Assembly (NCBI GenBank): GCA_050084515.1
Contig: CM114272.1
Coordinates: 46,252,001 to 46,316,000 of the forward strand
Reading direction: 5' to 3'
Source: Blasia pusilla
Taxonomy: Eukaryota > Marchantiophyta > Marchantiopsida > Blasiales
Length of the DNA: 64,000 bases
Position numbers and translations under genes: made by a program. Shown one piece after another: positions 1 through 10,759 of this stretch; position 1 is the stretch's first letter; every line of letters begins with the position of its first letter. The notes beneath the pieces are model-generated. The model was not told the DNA's origin. It searched no databases and saw nothing but the letters and a program-made list of their open reading frames with translations.

Positions 1-310
1 GTGATTGGTTCCACACTTATGATTCCACTGATTTTTCAGTTTTCTAAATTTTGTGCAATTTGCAACTCGTCGGACTCAAAGAGGTTGCCAAAATATGGAA
101 GAGAAAAAAAAAAAAGTGTGGACGCTTTTAATAAATTGAACAAAAAGTGCAAAAAAATTCACACAAAAAGTTTCCTCTCTTCAACCCAACGGAAACTCTC
201 TTCAAAAAAAAGTATCTATTTCGGTTGAAGGTAGTTTCCTCTCTCCTCTCTTCCTCTCTCCTCTCTCCTCTCTTCCTCTCTTCCTCTCTTCCTCTCCTCT
301 TACCGCACCT
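1..310 (+). mobile_element. Terminal fragment of a MULE (transposase-side end)
   Basis: This is the outer end of a Mutator-like element whose body lies left of the window. It matches, in the same orientation, the ends at 43660-43949 and 48010-48323, and in reverse complement the left ends of the two complete copies. It contains the shared block around the start (GTGATTGGTTCCACACTT), one degenerate palindrome at about 66-92, a pyrimidine tract of CTCTTCCT repeats, and the terminal motif CTCTTACCGCACCT ending at 310. The sequence from 311 on belongs to the gypsy element it inserted into. The target duplication cannot be tested because the other end is outside the window. Confidence 0.8.
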
Positions 311-742
311 CCCTCCAACACCAGATGGCAAAATCTCACGCCCTCTCAAGATAGTGCGCCCGGTAGTCATATCCAAGAGCGTGGGTACTGTTTGGTGCAA
401 GTAGACACAGTCTCCTTGATGAAATCTTCGGATAGTAACTCGATAACCACCTCCCCGAATAGTCACATACCTCAACATATCTTGATGATGCGCAATTGCC
501 AAGTTCTCACATGCCATGGGCATCACTCTCCAAAACAACTCAAACCTCTAAGAACATGCTCGCATCCATACATGAGGGTCATCAAGGTTCAACACCTTAC
601 CAACATCTCGACGAATGGCCGTAGGTAAATCCGGATCTCGGCCATAAAGCATAAAGTATGGTGAGAAATACGCTAAGGATGCTCGCCTATTGAATTTGAA
701 CCCCATCACCAACCACGGAAACTGGAGGTCCCAATCTCCTAG
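311..742 (-). pseudogene. Gypsy A integrase C-terminal region
   Basis: On the minus strand the translation includes GDWDLQFPWLVMG followed by ASLAYFSPYFMLYGRDPD, the usual region just after the integrase catalytic core (compare the SPFELLYGRRP-type motif of Ty3/gypsy integrases). It continues as a readable but stop-containing frame to 311, where the MULE end begins. It is separated from the integrase core at 2148-2700 only by the solo LTR at 748-2142, whose duplicated GTGAC site shows the two parts were once contiguous. Confidence 0.7.
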
Positions 743-747
743 GTGAC
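743..747. repeat. Target-site duplication GTGAC (left)
   Basis: Perfect 5-bp duplication, repeated at 2143-2147, flanking the solo LTR 748-2142. Five bases is the size expected for LTR retrotransposon integration. Confidence 0.8.
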
Positions 748-2142
748 TGTAATGTACAACTCAAGGAAAAAGATACTCTTTCTATCGCAAAGTACTAAGT
801 TTGTTCCCAAGAGACCATTGTTTCCTCAGTTAGAGAGGTTTTATAAGGAATAACAAGAATAACTCCTTCTTCACTAACTCTACTGACTAACTAATACTAC
901 ACTGTCTTTACAAGTGCAAAAGAATAAAAGGATTTTCTTACCTCTTGGAAAAGACTCTTCTCAAGTGCAAACGAAGACTCTTTCGAATCTAGAATAACAA
1001 AGCTTGAACGAAGACCTCAAAGAGACCTCAAGAATGAGCGGCTCGTCTTACTTTCAGAACTGAATTTGTCACAGCAGGTTACTCACTCTCTAACAACTTT
1101 CCTACGCTTTTCTTGATTATCTTTTGGAATTCCAAAATTGCAAGACTCAACTCTCATCCCTACTGCAGCCCAGTAAGATTTTACACTCAACTCCGTACAT
1201 CAGAAAGCATGAGAGAAGACACTTCTTCTGCATCAAAGAGTGGAAAGAACTAGAAAGTATTACAAGCTTCAAAAAGTACAAGACTCTTCAGCTTGGATCA
1301 TCCCCACAGAACTCCTTACACAACCCACCAAGACTACTGGTAAACTCAAGATACAAGGGACTGATTCTAACCAAGAGTATTGGGGAATTCAAGACCCAAG
1401 GGAATGATCCCTTCTTCTTCTGAGTTATTCTTTAAATAGTCCCTTTGTACACTTCCTAGCTCTTCCTATTCTACTCTAGAATTCTTATTGATAATCCTAA
1501 CCTTCTTGTTTCAAATTCTCCAACCCTCCATCTTCCTAAGGCAGTTGGTTGCCCTAGCAAGTCATTTTCGCTTCCTTCCGCAGCGCTGCGCCGCTCCATT
1601 TTCGGCTTCCAAAATCGCCGCGACGGTTCAGTCTTTACAGTCTTTGCAGTCTTAACTTTGCGAAGATTCTTATCCTTTTGTCGCCGCGAAGAGTCCTTCT
1701 TGCAATTTCCTTTCAATCGGCTTCCTTCAAAACCATTCTTTAAAGCTATTCCTATTCTTTATCCACTTTTCCGCTTTGTGTAGACTCTTTGATTTCTCTT
1801 CTTCTTCCTCTTCCTTCTTAGAGTTCTTAGTCTTTGCTCTTGGATCTTTGATCTTTTTTCTTTGTACCCAGTCTTTGCACAAAGACTATGTTCAATCTTC
1901 TTTTATACAGAAGCATTTTTCCAGTCTTCTCCTACTTTTACACCATTCTCACTCTTCCAAGCCAGTCCTTAATCTCTTAGTATCTCTTGTCCCTTCATCA
2001 GAGTTGTGTTAGTCAATGTTTTCACATAATTTTGGTAAAGTATGCCTCTTTACTTCCGGTATTGAGTTTTGGTCTTCACTCAAGGAAGACTTATGTTCAA
2101 AAACTGCACTTTCTGTTAAAATTTCAAAAAGTGGGCACTATA
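748..2142 (-). repeat. Solo LTR, family L (1.4 kb), inserted in gypsy A integrase
   Basis: On the plus strand it starts TGTAATGTACAAC and ends GTGGGCACTATA, the reverse complement of an LTR ending in CATTACA. The same family occurs at 15562-16835, 36757-39044 and 37752-38767. No coding sequence is visible; the interior is pyrimidine-rich and low in complexity. The GTGAC duplications on both sides, and integrase sequence continuing on both flanks, show a clean insertion reduced to a solo LTR. Confidence 0.75.
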
Positions 2143-2147
2143 GTGAC

Positions 2148-2700
2148 TTCTCTACAAGCCATAATTACGTAAACCTCTCTTCATCGTCTACATAACCCTC
2201 TCCGCTAGTCCATCCGCCTTAGGATGGTCTCGCAAAGTAGTGTAGTGGTCAATCAACGCTTGATCACACAAGGCTTGAAAACTACCCGGAAAACTCTGTA
2301 TCCTGGTCTATTAATACCTTAGCTGATGCGCCGTAATCACTTAACTCTCAATCTAGGAAGGCATACGCTACTCCCTCACTCACTTTTTCAGACAATGCAA
2401 CCAACTCTATCCACTTCGAGAAGTGTTCCATCATCATCAACACATAACGACTATGCGCCTCGTCAAAGATAAAGATCTTGCAAAATCCAAACTCCAACTA
2501 TAACCTAAACCCATGATAAGAAGTGGATGCAAGTATAGAGTTGGAGCATTGAACAATGCCCAAACCCGATCACACACCATGTACCTAGCAACAAATTGCA
2601 AAACGTCAGTCTGCATGCCTCTCCACTAATATTGTATCCGGAGAAAGTTGTACGTCCGCTTCACTCCAAAATGATCCAACTCCTTATGGGCATGACGCAC
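2148..2700 (-). pseudogene. Gypsy A integrase, zinc-binding part and DDE core
   Basis: The minus-strand translation gives, in order, WRGMQTDVLQFVARYMVCDR (end of the HHCC zinc-binding region), LHPLLIMGLGYSWSLDFA (start of the core), VLMMMEHFSKWIELVALSEK, LIDQDTEFSG (second catalytic Asp region) and DHPKADGLAERV (region of the catalytic Glu). These are standard gypsy integrase landmarks. In-frame stops interrupt it (for example after AERVM and in AFLD*ELSDYG). It would have integrated the element cDNA; it is now a pseudogene. Confidence 0.75.
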
Positions 2701-3691
2701 CAAAGGTGATCTCTGTGAAGGATGAGGCAGTACACGTACTCTACCATCCTCCCAAACTCACAACACATGTGTCCCTTCCCATCGGAACTGTCTAGCTTGT
2801 TGTAGGATCCGATCCGCTCTCTAGCAACCGTTGTGCTTGCGACGCTGCTAGTACATAGGTACTCCAAGACAACTCCATCCACGTGAATGTCTTGGCCATA
2901 TGTCTCATCCTCACTGACCTCTGGATCTAGGAACTCTCCATAAGACCTCACCATCAAAATCTCAACTCTCTCGCTCTCCATAGCTAACAAGCCCAAAATA
3001 GGTTGACGCGTGTCATTATGGCACCAACTCCTAATCACTCTCCATGCTAACAAGCTCCAGTTGCATCTCGTTGAATCGAGCATGGGTTACGAATCAAACC
3101 ATCAGCATCGTGGTTGAGCATCCCAGGTATGTGTACTACGTGGAAGTCATACTCCTACAACAACAGAGCCCACCTTGCAAGCTTCCCTGTAAGCTTGTCG
3201 GACTCCATCAACCACTTAAGTGACAGATGATCAGTGGTGATGATAAAGGGGTTGCCTAATAAGTAACACTTGAAATGCGCAAAAATTCACATTGCAGCCA
3301 AGCACTCATCCTCATACGAGCTATCCATCCAATTGCCACGCACATCTTTCTTGGCGGGCATGACAGTGGCAGATGCAGACTCTCCATGCAACATCTCCAC
3401 TAGTCCTACTCCAACCAAGTCCTCGCTCCTACTCTGAGTCAGAGCCCTCTCCATATCATGATGCATGTAAGATCATTGGAAGATTGGCATGTTGCTAGAC
3501 AACTCAATGCGGATTCCCAAACCCTTCAGTGTACCCAAATCCTGGATGCTAAATGCAAAACAACTCCTCTAACTCCTAATTAAGGAACTAATGTATCCGG
3601 CGCCACTCTCCTCTTGTCAACTTAGGGTCCATATGTGGCTCCCAAGTCTCCATCGTGACTACACTAGGACTCTCCAATGCGGGTATCGATG
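2701..3691 (-). pseudogene. Gypsy A RNase H region and remains of RT linker
   Basis: The minus strand reads YEDECLAAM then FAHFKCYLLGNPFIITTDH, SLKWLMESDKLTGKLARWALLL and EYDFHVVHIPGMLNHDADGL. This is the RNase H/connection segment of a Ty3/gypsy pol. Upstream (3500-3650) lies a linker of the type preceding gypsy RT (VVTMETWEPHMDPKLT). The RT catalytic block between them is absent, so it was probably deleted before the MULE inserted at 3692. Downstream, 3083-2661 stays open for 140 codons without a recognisable motif. Confidence 0.65.
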
Positions 3692-3701
3692 GTTGCTATG
3701 G
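3692..3701. repeat. MULE target-site duplication, left (GTTGCTATGG)
   Basis: Ten bases identical to 15545-15554. They flank the first complete MULE and fix its ends at 3702 and 15544. MULEs typically duplicate 8-11 bp. Confidence 0.9.
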
Positions 3702-3765
3702 AGGAGCGGTAAGAGGAGAGGAAGAGAGGAAGAGAGGAAGGAGGAGAGAGGAAACTAGGGTCAAC
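3702..3765. repeat. Left terminal repeat of MULE copy 1, polypurine
   Basis: Starts AGGAGCGGTAAGAGG and continues as GAGAGGAA-type purine repeats. Equivalent ends are at 23215 (AGGTGCGGTAAGAGG) and, in reverse complement, at 310, 43949 and 48323. The matching right end (15440-15544) has the same purine repeats but a different outermost 17 bases. Confidence 0.75.
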
Positions 3766-4103
3766 CAAAATAGATACTCTTTTTTGAAGAGAGTTTCCGT
3801 TGGGTTGAAGAGAGGAAAATTCTTGTTTGAAATTTTTTGCACTTTTTTGTTCATATATTAAGCAGTCCCACAGTTTTTTTTTCCTCTTCCATATTTTGGC
3901 AACCCCTCTGAGTCCGACGAGTTGCAAATTGCACAAAATTTAGAAAACTGAAAAATCAGTGGAATCATAAGTGTGGAACCAATCACTTTTTCCATCCAAG
4001 GTCTGGAAATAATCTGTCATTTTCCCGGGGCTGAATAGAGTTCAAGCACGAAGTGAAGGTTGAGAAAAAAATAAAAGTACAATCTAAAACCTCTTTTGCA
4101 TCC

Positions 4104-7100
4104 TCAAAGTGGTTTGTTTAAAATACTTCGAACTTCTTTGAGGGACAGAATTGGTTGGTGGATTCCTACTCCTACCTCCGACTCTCTTAAAACTACCAGA
4201 AACACAGAGTACATGTGCTTACAAGGGAAATACCTTTTGCCACTTGTCTCTCTTTGGACAAAGTCATCACATGAACATGTGGGAAAGCAATAGATGTGCA
4301 CCACATACACCCCTATGACACTTGAATTTACAGTGTTGTTCCTAACCCAATACATCCTTCCTATTCCATTGCCACTCAAGATATCTTTCGTCGCGATGAT
4401 CTCCATTTTTGCCTCCCGAGCTGCTGCAATTCGCTTTGCTCTCTCCACCGTTGGCCTGCACATCCTGTTTCTATCCACCCCATTTCTAGACTCAAACACA
4501 AAATAATGGATTGAGATCATCCACCTTCTCCGGGTACATGTTGACATCAATCTTGGGTTGAATACGAAATGCAAAGGTCTTTGTAATGCGAACATGCTCC
4601 GAACTTCCCCCGTCTACGAGTCTGAAACCGGTACTTGTAAGATTGTCCACTTCGTCTTGAGTGCAGTTCGTGCGTGCGGCGATGGGCCAAATCGTGGGGG
4701 TATTCGGCAGCTCCAATGGCAGCCGGATAAGACTTCCGGAAAGCGCAAGATTCATTTGGGCAGAAGAAGTACTTCAATTGATCCTCGGTCCTCGTGAAAC
4801 GATCAAAGGTTTTGAGTCCCCAAAACCCAGGTAGAGGTCGTCCAGTTCTTGTACAATTCTTATTTAGAAAAGTGCCGCATGCTCTCCTAATGCCATCAGA
4901 TCCTGCCCTGGAGGTGGGTCCACGTCCTGGGTTGCTCCGAGATATATGCCACCATTTTAGGTTGCAATCCACCTCCATTACCGGAATCCCATATTGTTGA
5001 ACTACCCCAGTGACAGGATGTTGCGAACTTCCAGCAACGGAGGGCTTTTGAAATAAAACATTCACTGATTTTGGAGAAGTAACTCCATCACGGATTTGGG
5101 ACGGGTCCGGGGTCCCCGAATACCTGGGTGGTGTAATTTCCTCATCCAAATCAATCACCGGATTCGTTCTCGATGTCGCCTCTTCACTGCTCAAGTCAAG
5201 ATACTTATCTGGTCTCCATGAGTCTCGTTCGGACTGCTCTACCACCATCTGTATGGGACGTCTTGAAACCCGCCCACAAATATCCCCACCAATGTGTACA
5301 TCTTGCTCGAGTGGAGTTCCAGCTACGCATTGGTTGAAGGCTTCGACATACAATTTTTCATCACCAGATCTCACAGCCGCCCTGACATAGAGCTCGTAGA
5401 TCGACGACCCTTTTCCTTTTGTTATGCCTTTTGTGAGAAAGATATGGGATGCTGCAGACTGTAGCATTGCTCTTGCCTGATCTTGTTGGCATGCCTCCAC
5501 AAGTGAAATTCGTTGGCATGCTTGTGACGACCTCCAAGAGGAATGAACACTTTCTGCTCCACTTGTGTTGGGGCAGAGGGCATTTTCATGAACGTTCAAT
5601 CCCTGCAACGACGGCAATGTTAGAAGGGAACGAAAATAACTCAGGAGTCAAAGAAATAAGCGACCTGTCGGAACCAGACGGGTTGCAGGCCCGAGGCATC
5701 CCATGAACGACTCTGCGACCGTCGGGTCCCGACGTGTTGTAACCTTAAACCCACCTCATCGCAACCCGTCGGAACCCGACGGGTTTGCAAGGCCGAGGCA
5801 TCCCATGAACGACTCTGTGACCCGTCGGGTCCCGACGGGTTGCACAACGGGGTTGCACCAAACATCTGGATGCAACCCGTCGGTTTCCGTCGGGTTGCAC
5901 ACTCGGGCACCCCGTCGGTTTTCGTCGGGTTGCACACTCGGGCAACCCGTCGCATCCGACAACTTGCTTGGTTTCTTGGGTTTGAGATCCATATAATTCC
6001 CACGCTTCTCATCCTGAGCTACAACTTTACAAACAATTCTCAGCGTGAGCTTGACAAGACAAAATAGTGAACTCACCTGCCGCATGAAGTTTCCCCATTG
6101 TCTCATACGTACAGTCCACCAACTCAACCAAGAGCACAACTCTTTGTACTTCCCCTCAATCGCATGCTTCCTCCACCACCCATGAAGTTCTTCCTGGCAT
6201 TCCATGGCCTCCTTCAAGGTTTTGCTGTCCTTGCAGTGTTGGAGTAGAGTGACATGCTCTGTCCTCTTATTCTCCTTGATGCAAGATTTGGTGTACCGGG
6301 TCACAAACTGTTGCCAATGGAAAGCATCCGACCTTTCCCTCTCCGGTTGAACCTCTCCACCCCAGAACACTTCCTGGATAGCAATCCACCCAGGTTGTGC
6401 ATTGTCCGCCATGAACCCATAAATTTCCGGAGGTGGCCTTTTGTTTTCCTTCACCACCTCCAAGAAGAGTAACCAAAGACATCTTCAAACCGCCAACGTC
6501 TTCGCCTTTACTTCTGCAGACAAAATTAGTTTTGAGTCCCTTCTCCACATGGTCATAAACGTGAGCACCCATCGTCAACCATCCGTTCAAAGACTCAGAG
6601 CAAATATCAAAGCTTACCCAGCTCCCGTAAAGATCTTCCCCTTCCCTCATTCGATCTATAAGATCGAGGCCACTCGACACACTTGTGGTTGACATCTTGA
6701 AGACATAGGCCCTGGATCCCTCGCCTCCTTGGCCCATGAACTGCCATCTCTGAATGAATGGAAATCTGGAGTTGGCCTTGATTCTGGCGATGGCATCCAT
6801 TTCGGCCATCTTTCCATCTAGAACTCGTATCTGACGCAGCAAATTCCGAAAGCATTCAGGATCAGCGAGAAATGCGAGATTTTCCCATAGTTGTTTCTCC
6901 TCAACCGCCATGATCTCGCCCTGTCCAGGGATTCCAAGCAATTGTTCACAAATTTGTGATGCCAGTAAGAGCTTGATCATTCCGGGCTTTGAACCTGGAG
7001 AGTTTCTGTAGACCTCGGCTACTTTCTTCGCCACATCCTCCTTGATGTGTCTTTGAATTGCATCGGTCACAGGATGAGTGTGGGAGCCAACATGAACTGC

Positions 7101-7989
7101 CAGCCTTGTATACTCTGACGTGGAGCCCAAGTCGTGGACAATGAAAAATATGTATGCAGGACACGCTCCAACGCAGAAGGGCGATGCCTGACAATGAGGA
7201 CATCGATGGCCTCCCGGCGGTATGGTGGCACCGACCTCGTATGGAGTTTCTGCATTCTTGGGAGGGAATTGCGACGTATTGACTCGCCCGTTGCGCTCTA
7301 GATACGGGCATGCTGGACTTCTACACTCCAAGGCTCCCACGCATTGGCGGCGGGAGACAATCCAAGGACCATCGGGAATTGAAGCACTGGTCCGTTGAAG
7401 CCTGCACCATCGATGACAATCAGACTTTCTGTCCATACCCTTCAGGCGTCCTCCATCCTTCTTTTGAGCAGGAGCAGCAAGTGGAGGCAACTCAAAAATG
7501 CAATTACCATCGTATGTGGGCGGCAGCTCGTCGACAAGAATGTGCTTGAACATTTTCAAGGGCAGAGACGAAAGCAAACTATTGCCTCATACTCGCAAGA
7601 GGAACGAGTAGGCGGACAGAGGGCCCGATTGGTGCCCGACTGATTCACTGAGGTTGATAACATCCGGAATCTCTTCAGGAAAAACAATATTGTTACGAGC
7701 GTGCGAAGTTGGAGTCGAAGCCGGATCTGCAGAGCTTGGAGTTGCAAACGTAGAGCTCGGAGCACTAGGAAATTCTACACCGTCTACTTGGGAGACAGAC
7801 GAATTCAGGGGCACGCCGTAAACTCTGTATTGAGCATTTGGTAGAGGTAGGAGATTCCATACTTTACGGTCTGAGGTCACTGGCTGGACCGTCTCACCTA
7901 TTATGTCTTCCGTACCGTCCACCCTAACATCTTTGGATACAAAGATGGTTCCAATTTGAAGAAGAAATCAAACAGACAGAAAATTTTCA
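4104..7989 (-). pseudogene. MULE transposase with SWIM zinc finger, copy 1 (two exons, frameshifted)
   Basis: This would be the DDE transposase that excises and reinserts the element. Exon 1 (to 6077) holds a Cys-rich N-terminus (CHRWCRLQ, CVGALECRSPACPYLE, CPHCQ), then a core with FDICSESLNGWL near the first Asp, FMADNAQPGWIAI with the second Asp, the adjacent FHWQQ, and EELHGWWRKH as the likely Glu region. Exon 2 (from 5602) continues TSGAESVHSSWRS and ends in a SWIM finger (CSCDDF...FPCKH), the usual MULE C-terminus, then SILNKPL and stop. The GT-AG junction (CAG|GTGAGT, GCAG|GG) keeps frame. The start is best taken as the ATG at 7987-7989, intact in copy 2; here a 2-base insertion follows it. 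Several frameshifts break both exons. Full length would be roughly 1100 residues. Confidence 0.8.
5603..6076 (-). other. Transposase intron with palindrome array, copy 1
   Basis: A 474-bp phase-0 intron bounded by GTGAGT and GCAG. It contains palindromes of the family GCAACCCGTCGG...CGGGTTGC at about 5660-5950, with centres such as AAC or TTT. The homologous introns in copies 2, 3 and 4 hold the same kind of array. Confidence 0.75.
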
Positions 7990-8114
7990 TCCACTACTAT
8001 GAAAGACTCACGAGCTTGGGGTCAAATGATTTCCGATTGAGGAAGGGCCGCCAGATGACTGCCACAAGTGAGCTTAACATAATTATCCATTCCAAGAAGA
8101 TTCCAACGGGAGGA

Positions 8115-8145
8115 GACTGAGAATGAGAATGAGAATGAGAATATT
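8115..8145. repeat. GAGAAT microsatellite upstream of the transposase gene
   Basis: A short run of GAGAAT/GAGAATGA units, four here and about six at the homologous place in copy 2 (27637-27672). It lies in the 5' flank of the minus-strand gene. Confidence 0.7.
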
Positions 8146-8289
8146 TAATTTATAATGAATAGGAAACAGATACTCCTGACAGATTTTTACTGACAAGATG
8201 AATTCGGTGGGTGACATTGTCTGACACAATGGATCCAATTTTGTAACACATTCAATTCTGTTGCAATATGTTACCGGATTTGGGAAGCC

Positions 8290-9030
8290 GAGGGTTGCGC
8301 ATCACACTTGGAACCCGTCGGAGTCCTGGTAACTCAGAAATTACCCGAAGCTAACCGAAGCCTGCAACCCGTCGGCATCGGACGGGTTGCACGCTTCTGC
8401 TAAACATTGTCAAAGCGAGCAACCCGTCGCTCTCCGATGAGTTGCTCGGATACCGATCCTTCTTCCCCAAAGATGCCGGAGGCGTGCAAACCGTCTGTTC
8501 CCGACGAGTGTCGCGGGTGCCTCGCCTTTTAGCCCAAAGACGGTGAGGCGTGCAACTCGTCGCCGTCCAACGGGTTGCGCAAGAGCCTCGCCTTGTGGTG
8601 CAGCCAGCGAGACTCCGACGACTTGCACGGGAAGCCCTCGTTCCTAACCCTTGATGAGGGAAGCATGCAACCCAACGGTCTCCGACGGATTGCCCAAGAT
8701 ACGTCCCGTTCCCGTCCCAAACACGGCGGAGGCGCGCAACATGTCGGTCTCTGACGGGTTGCACGGGTACCTCGCGTTGTTTTCCTAAGACGACAGAGGC
8801 GCTCAACCCGTCGGTCTCCGACAGGTTGCTCGCGCACGTGGCGACATACCCAGGATGGCGGAGGCGCGCAACATGTCGGTCTCCGACGGGTTGCGCGGGT
8901 ACCTCGCGTTCTTTTCCGAAGACGACAGAGCCGCTCAACCCGTCGGTCTCCGACGGGTTGCTCGCACACGTGGCGACGTACCCAGGATGGCGGAGCCGCG
9001 CAACCTGTCGGACTCCGACGGGTTGCCATT
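8290..9030. repeat. Intergenic palindrome array between the two MULE genes, copy 1
   Basis: About eleven 27-bp palindromes or derivatives start near 8367, 8420, 8488, 8550, 8610, 8667, 8737, 8803, 8868, 8934 and 8999, so the spacing is about 64 bp. The core is CAACCCGTCGG, three bases, CCGACGGGTTG. The right part is a direct duplication of a two-palindrome unit of about 131 bp (8737-8867 and 8868-8998). The array ends about 85 bp upstream of the TATA box of the plus-strand gene. Confidence 0.8.
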
Positions 9031-9115
9031 TTTCACGTCCAGACTTCCGTAACATCCGGCAAGTCGCCGTCGAAAGGAGGACGGGACCCAACGGTCAGCC
9101 CAACGGCTAGAAAAG

Positions 9116-9123
9116 TATAAATA
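9116..9123 (+). promoter_or_regulatory. TATA box of MULE gene 2, copy 1
   Basis: TATAAATA in AAAAGTATAAATAGGG, conserved at 28586-28593 in copy 2. It is followed by a pyrimidine-rich stretch suitable for a transcription start and a leader of about 250 bases before the ATG at 9398. Confidence 0.65.
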
Positions 9124-10086
9124 GGGCAGAAATCGCTCATTTCCGGTTTCTCATTTCTCAATCTTCATTCCTCACTCCTCACTCTCCCGCGCATCAGCAG
9201 ATCAGATACGAAGGGGCATTTCACACGGCGACACATCGCGAGTCGATAGGAGGGAACGAGAGCAAGACGGTTCGACCGAGCGATAGCGGGACGATTCGAG
9301 CTAACCATCAAGGCGATTCGAGCTCCCATCTCGACATCAGCAAGGCGACTGATCAAGGGATTTGTCGTGGACATAGGTGGAGGCATTTCTGGCAAAAATG
9401 ACGAGGAAAAAATCACAAGCCAACAAGTCTGGGAGCTTCACTCCGAAGTCCATTAGGACTCCTGCGTCAGCTTCTCCTGGGCCTCGTTCGGCGAATGAAA
9501 TTAGGCAGCAGGAAATCAAGGAACGGGAGAGGGAAGCGGAGATGCACAACCAAGTGCTTCTTGCGAGACGTGTTCAAGAGGCGCTAGATAAACAGAACGC
9601 AGAGGCCGAGACGTCGCAGGCCTTGAAGAAAAGGATCGCCGACGAAAAGAGAGAAAAGAAGCGTCTGGACAATGTGCGGACAATGAAATACGTCCGCGAA
9701 ATTCAGTCCGACAAGGACATCGCGAAGCTAAAACAATCGGCGGCGACAGCATCCTCCGTCGACATCTTTCCTCCCTTCTATGTTCAGCCTTACGATGAGC
9801 ATGGAACCCAAGCTCTGGTTACCGAGGAGGACTTGGAAAAGCTTGACACATTCTGGAGGATGCGAGACCAGGACTTCAGAAGGCAAGTTGAGGGCACGGA
9901 ATTCAGCTGGATGAGGAATCTGCATTTCTTCATCTGGGATGGAAATCACAGGTTCATGGCGTGGATTAAGTTTGCGGAGGAGCGGCCCAACTCATTGGAG
10001 GCACATTTCTGCGTGAAGGCAGTGGTCCTTCACCCATACCCTCATCACATGGCGACGGTGGAGATGGCAATGCATGCCATGAACAC

Positions 10087-10759
10087 GTGAGTATGTTTAA
10101 CACTTTCGCAACTCGTCGGACTCCGACGAGTTGCTCGATTGATGAATGGGTTAGGTTTGTTTTTGCCGAAAGCAACTCGTCGGACTCCGACGGGTTGCTG
10201 GATTGCACGCTTTTTCGGATGTTTTTTTAAGATTGCAACTCGTCGGACTCCGATGACTTGTTTGATTGAACATAGATTTAACTAGTTTTTGGCCCAAAGC
10301 AAACCGTCGGAGTCCGACGGGTTGCTCGACAGGCCGCCTTGTGAGGATGTTTTTTGAAGAATGCAACTCGAAACTATTTTTGGCCAAAATCAACCCGTCG
10401 GACTCTGACGGGTTGATATGGGGAAAAACTACTTCGAGGCAAGCAACCCGTCGGACTCCGACGGGTTGCTTTGGGGAAAAAACCTTCTAAACCTGCAGTC
10501 AGTCGAGCAACTCGTCGGAGTCCGACAAGTTGCATTCTTAAAAAAACACCCTCACAAGGCGGCCTATCGAGCAACCCGTCGGACTCCGATGGTTTGCTTA
10601 CCAGGAATTAGCAAATCTGAATGCAATCCGTCGGACTCCGACGGGTTGCATCATTTAGCTCGTTGCTAGAATCCGACCTTGAGCTGTGACGACCCGTCGG
10701 AGTCCGACGGGTTGCAGGAACCCATGTAATTTCCTGACGTGTTGAGTTTGGATATGCAG
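10087..10759 (+). repeat. Gene 2 intron 1, palindrome array, copy 1
   Basis: Bounded by GTGAGT and TGCAG with reading frame preserved across the junction (phase 2). Palindromes begin at 10108, 10172, 10235, 10299, 10390, 10443, 10507, 10571, 10623 and about 10689. Two of them are perfect with compensated arms: GCAACTCGTCGG/CCGACGAGTTGC at 10108 and GCAACCCGTCGG/CCGACGGGTTGC at 10443. Left-half spacers reappear inverted in the right half, for example GGCCGCCTTGTGAGG near 10332 and CCTCACAAGGCGGCC near 10549. Several spacer blocks present in copy 2 are deleted. Confidence 0.85.

Noticed and set aside
147-404. Ser/Leu-rich open frame over the pyrimidine tract
   Set aside because: It is translation of the CTCTTCCT terminal repeat of the MULE and not a protein gene.
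5641-6012. Long open frames on both strands through the palindromes (peptides rich in NRRVA, TRRKPTG and SDGL)
   Set aside because: They arise because the palindrome lacks stops in most frames on both strands. The same peptides appear in every array, and the arrays are intronic or intergenic.
8290-9030. CRISPR array (regular short repeats with spacers)
   Set aside because: The repeats are themselves palindromic, vary in sequence, lie in introns and a promoter of a eukaryotic transposon, and several spacers are inverted copies of each other. No cas genes.
9377-9397. Earlier start for MULE gene 2
   Set aside because: The apparent start at 9377 is GTG. The ATG at 9398 is conserved in copy 2 and fits the leader length, so the extension was not used.
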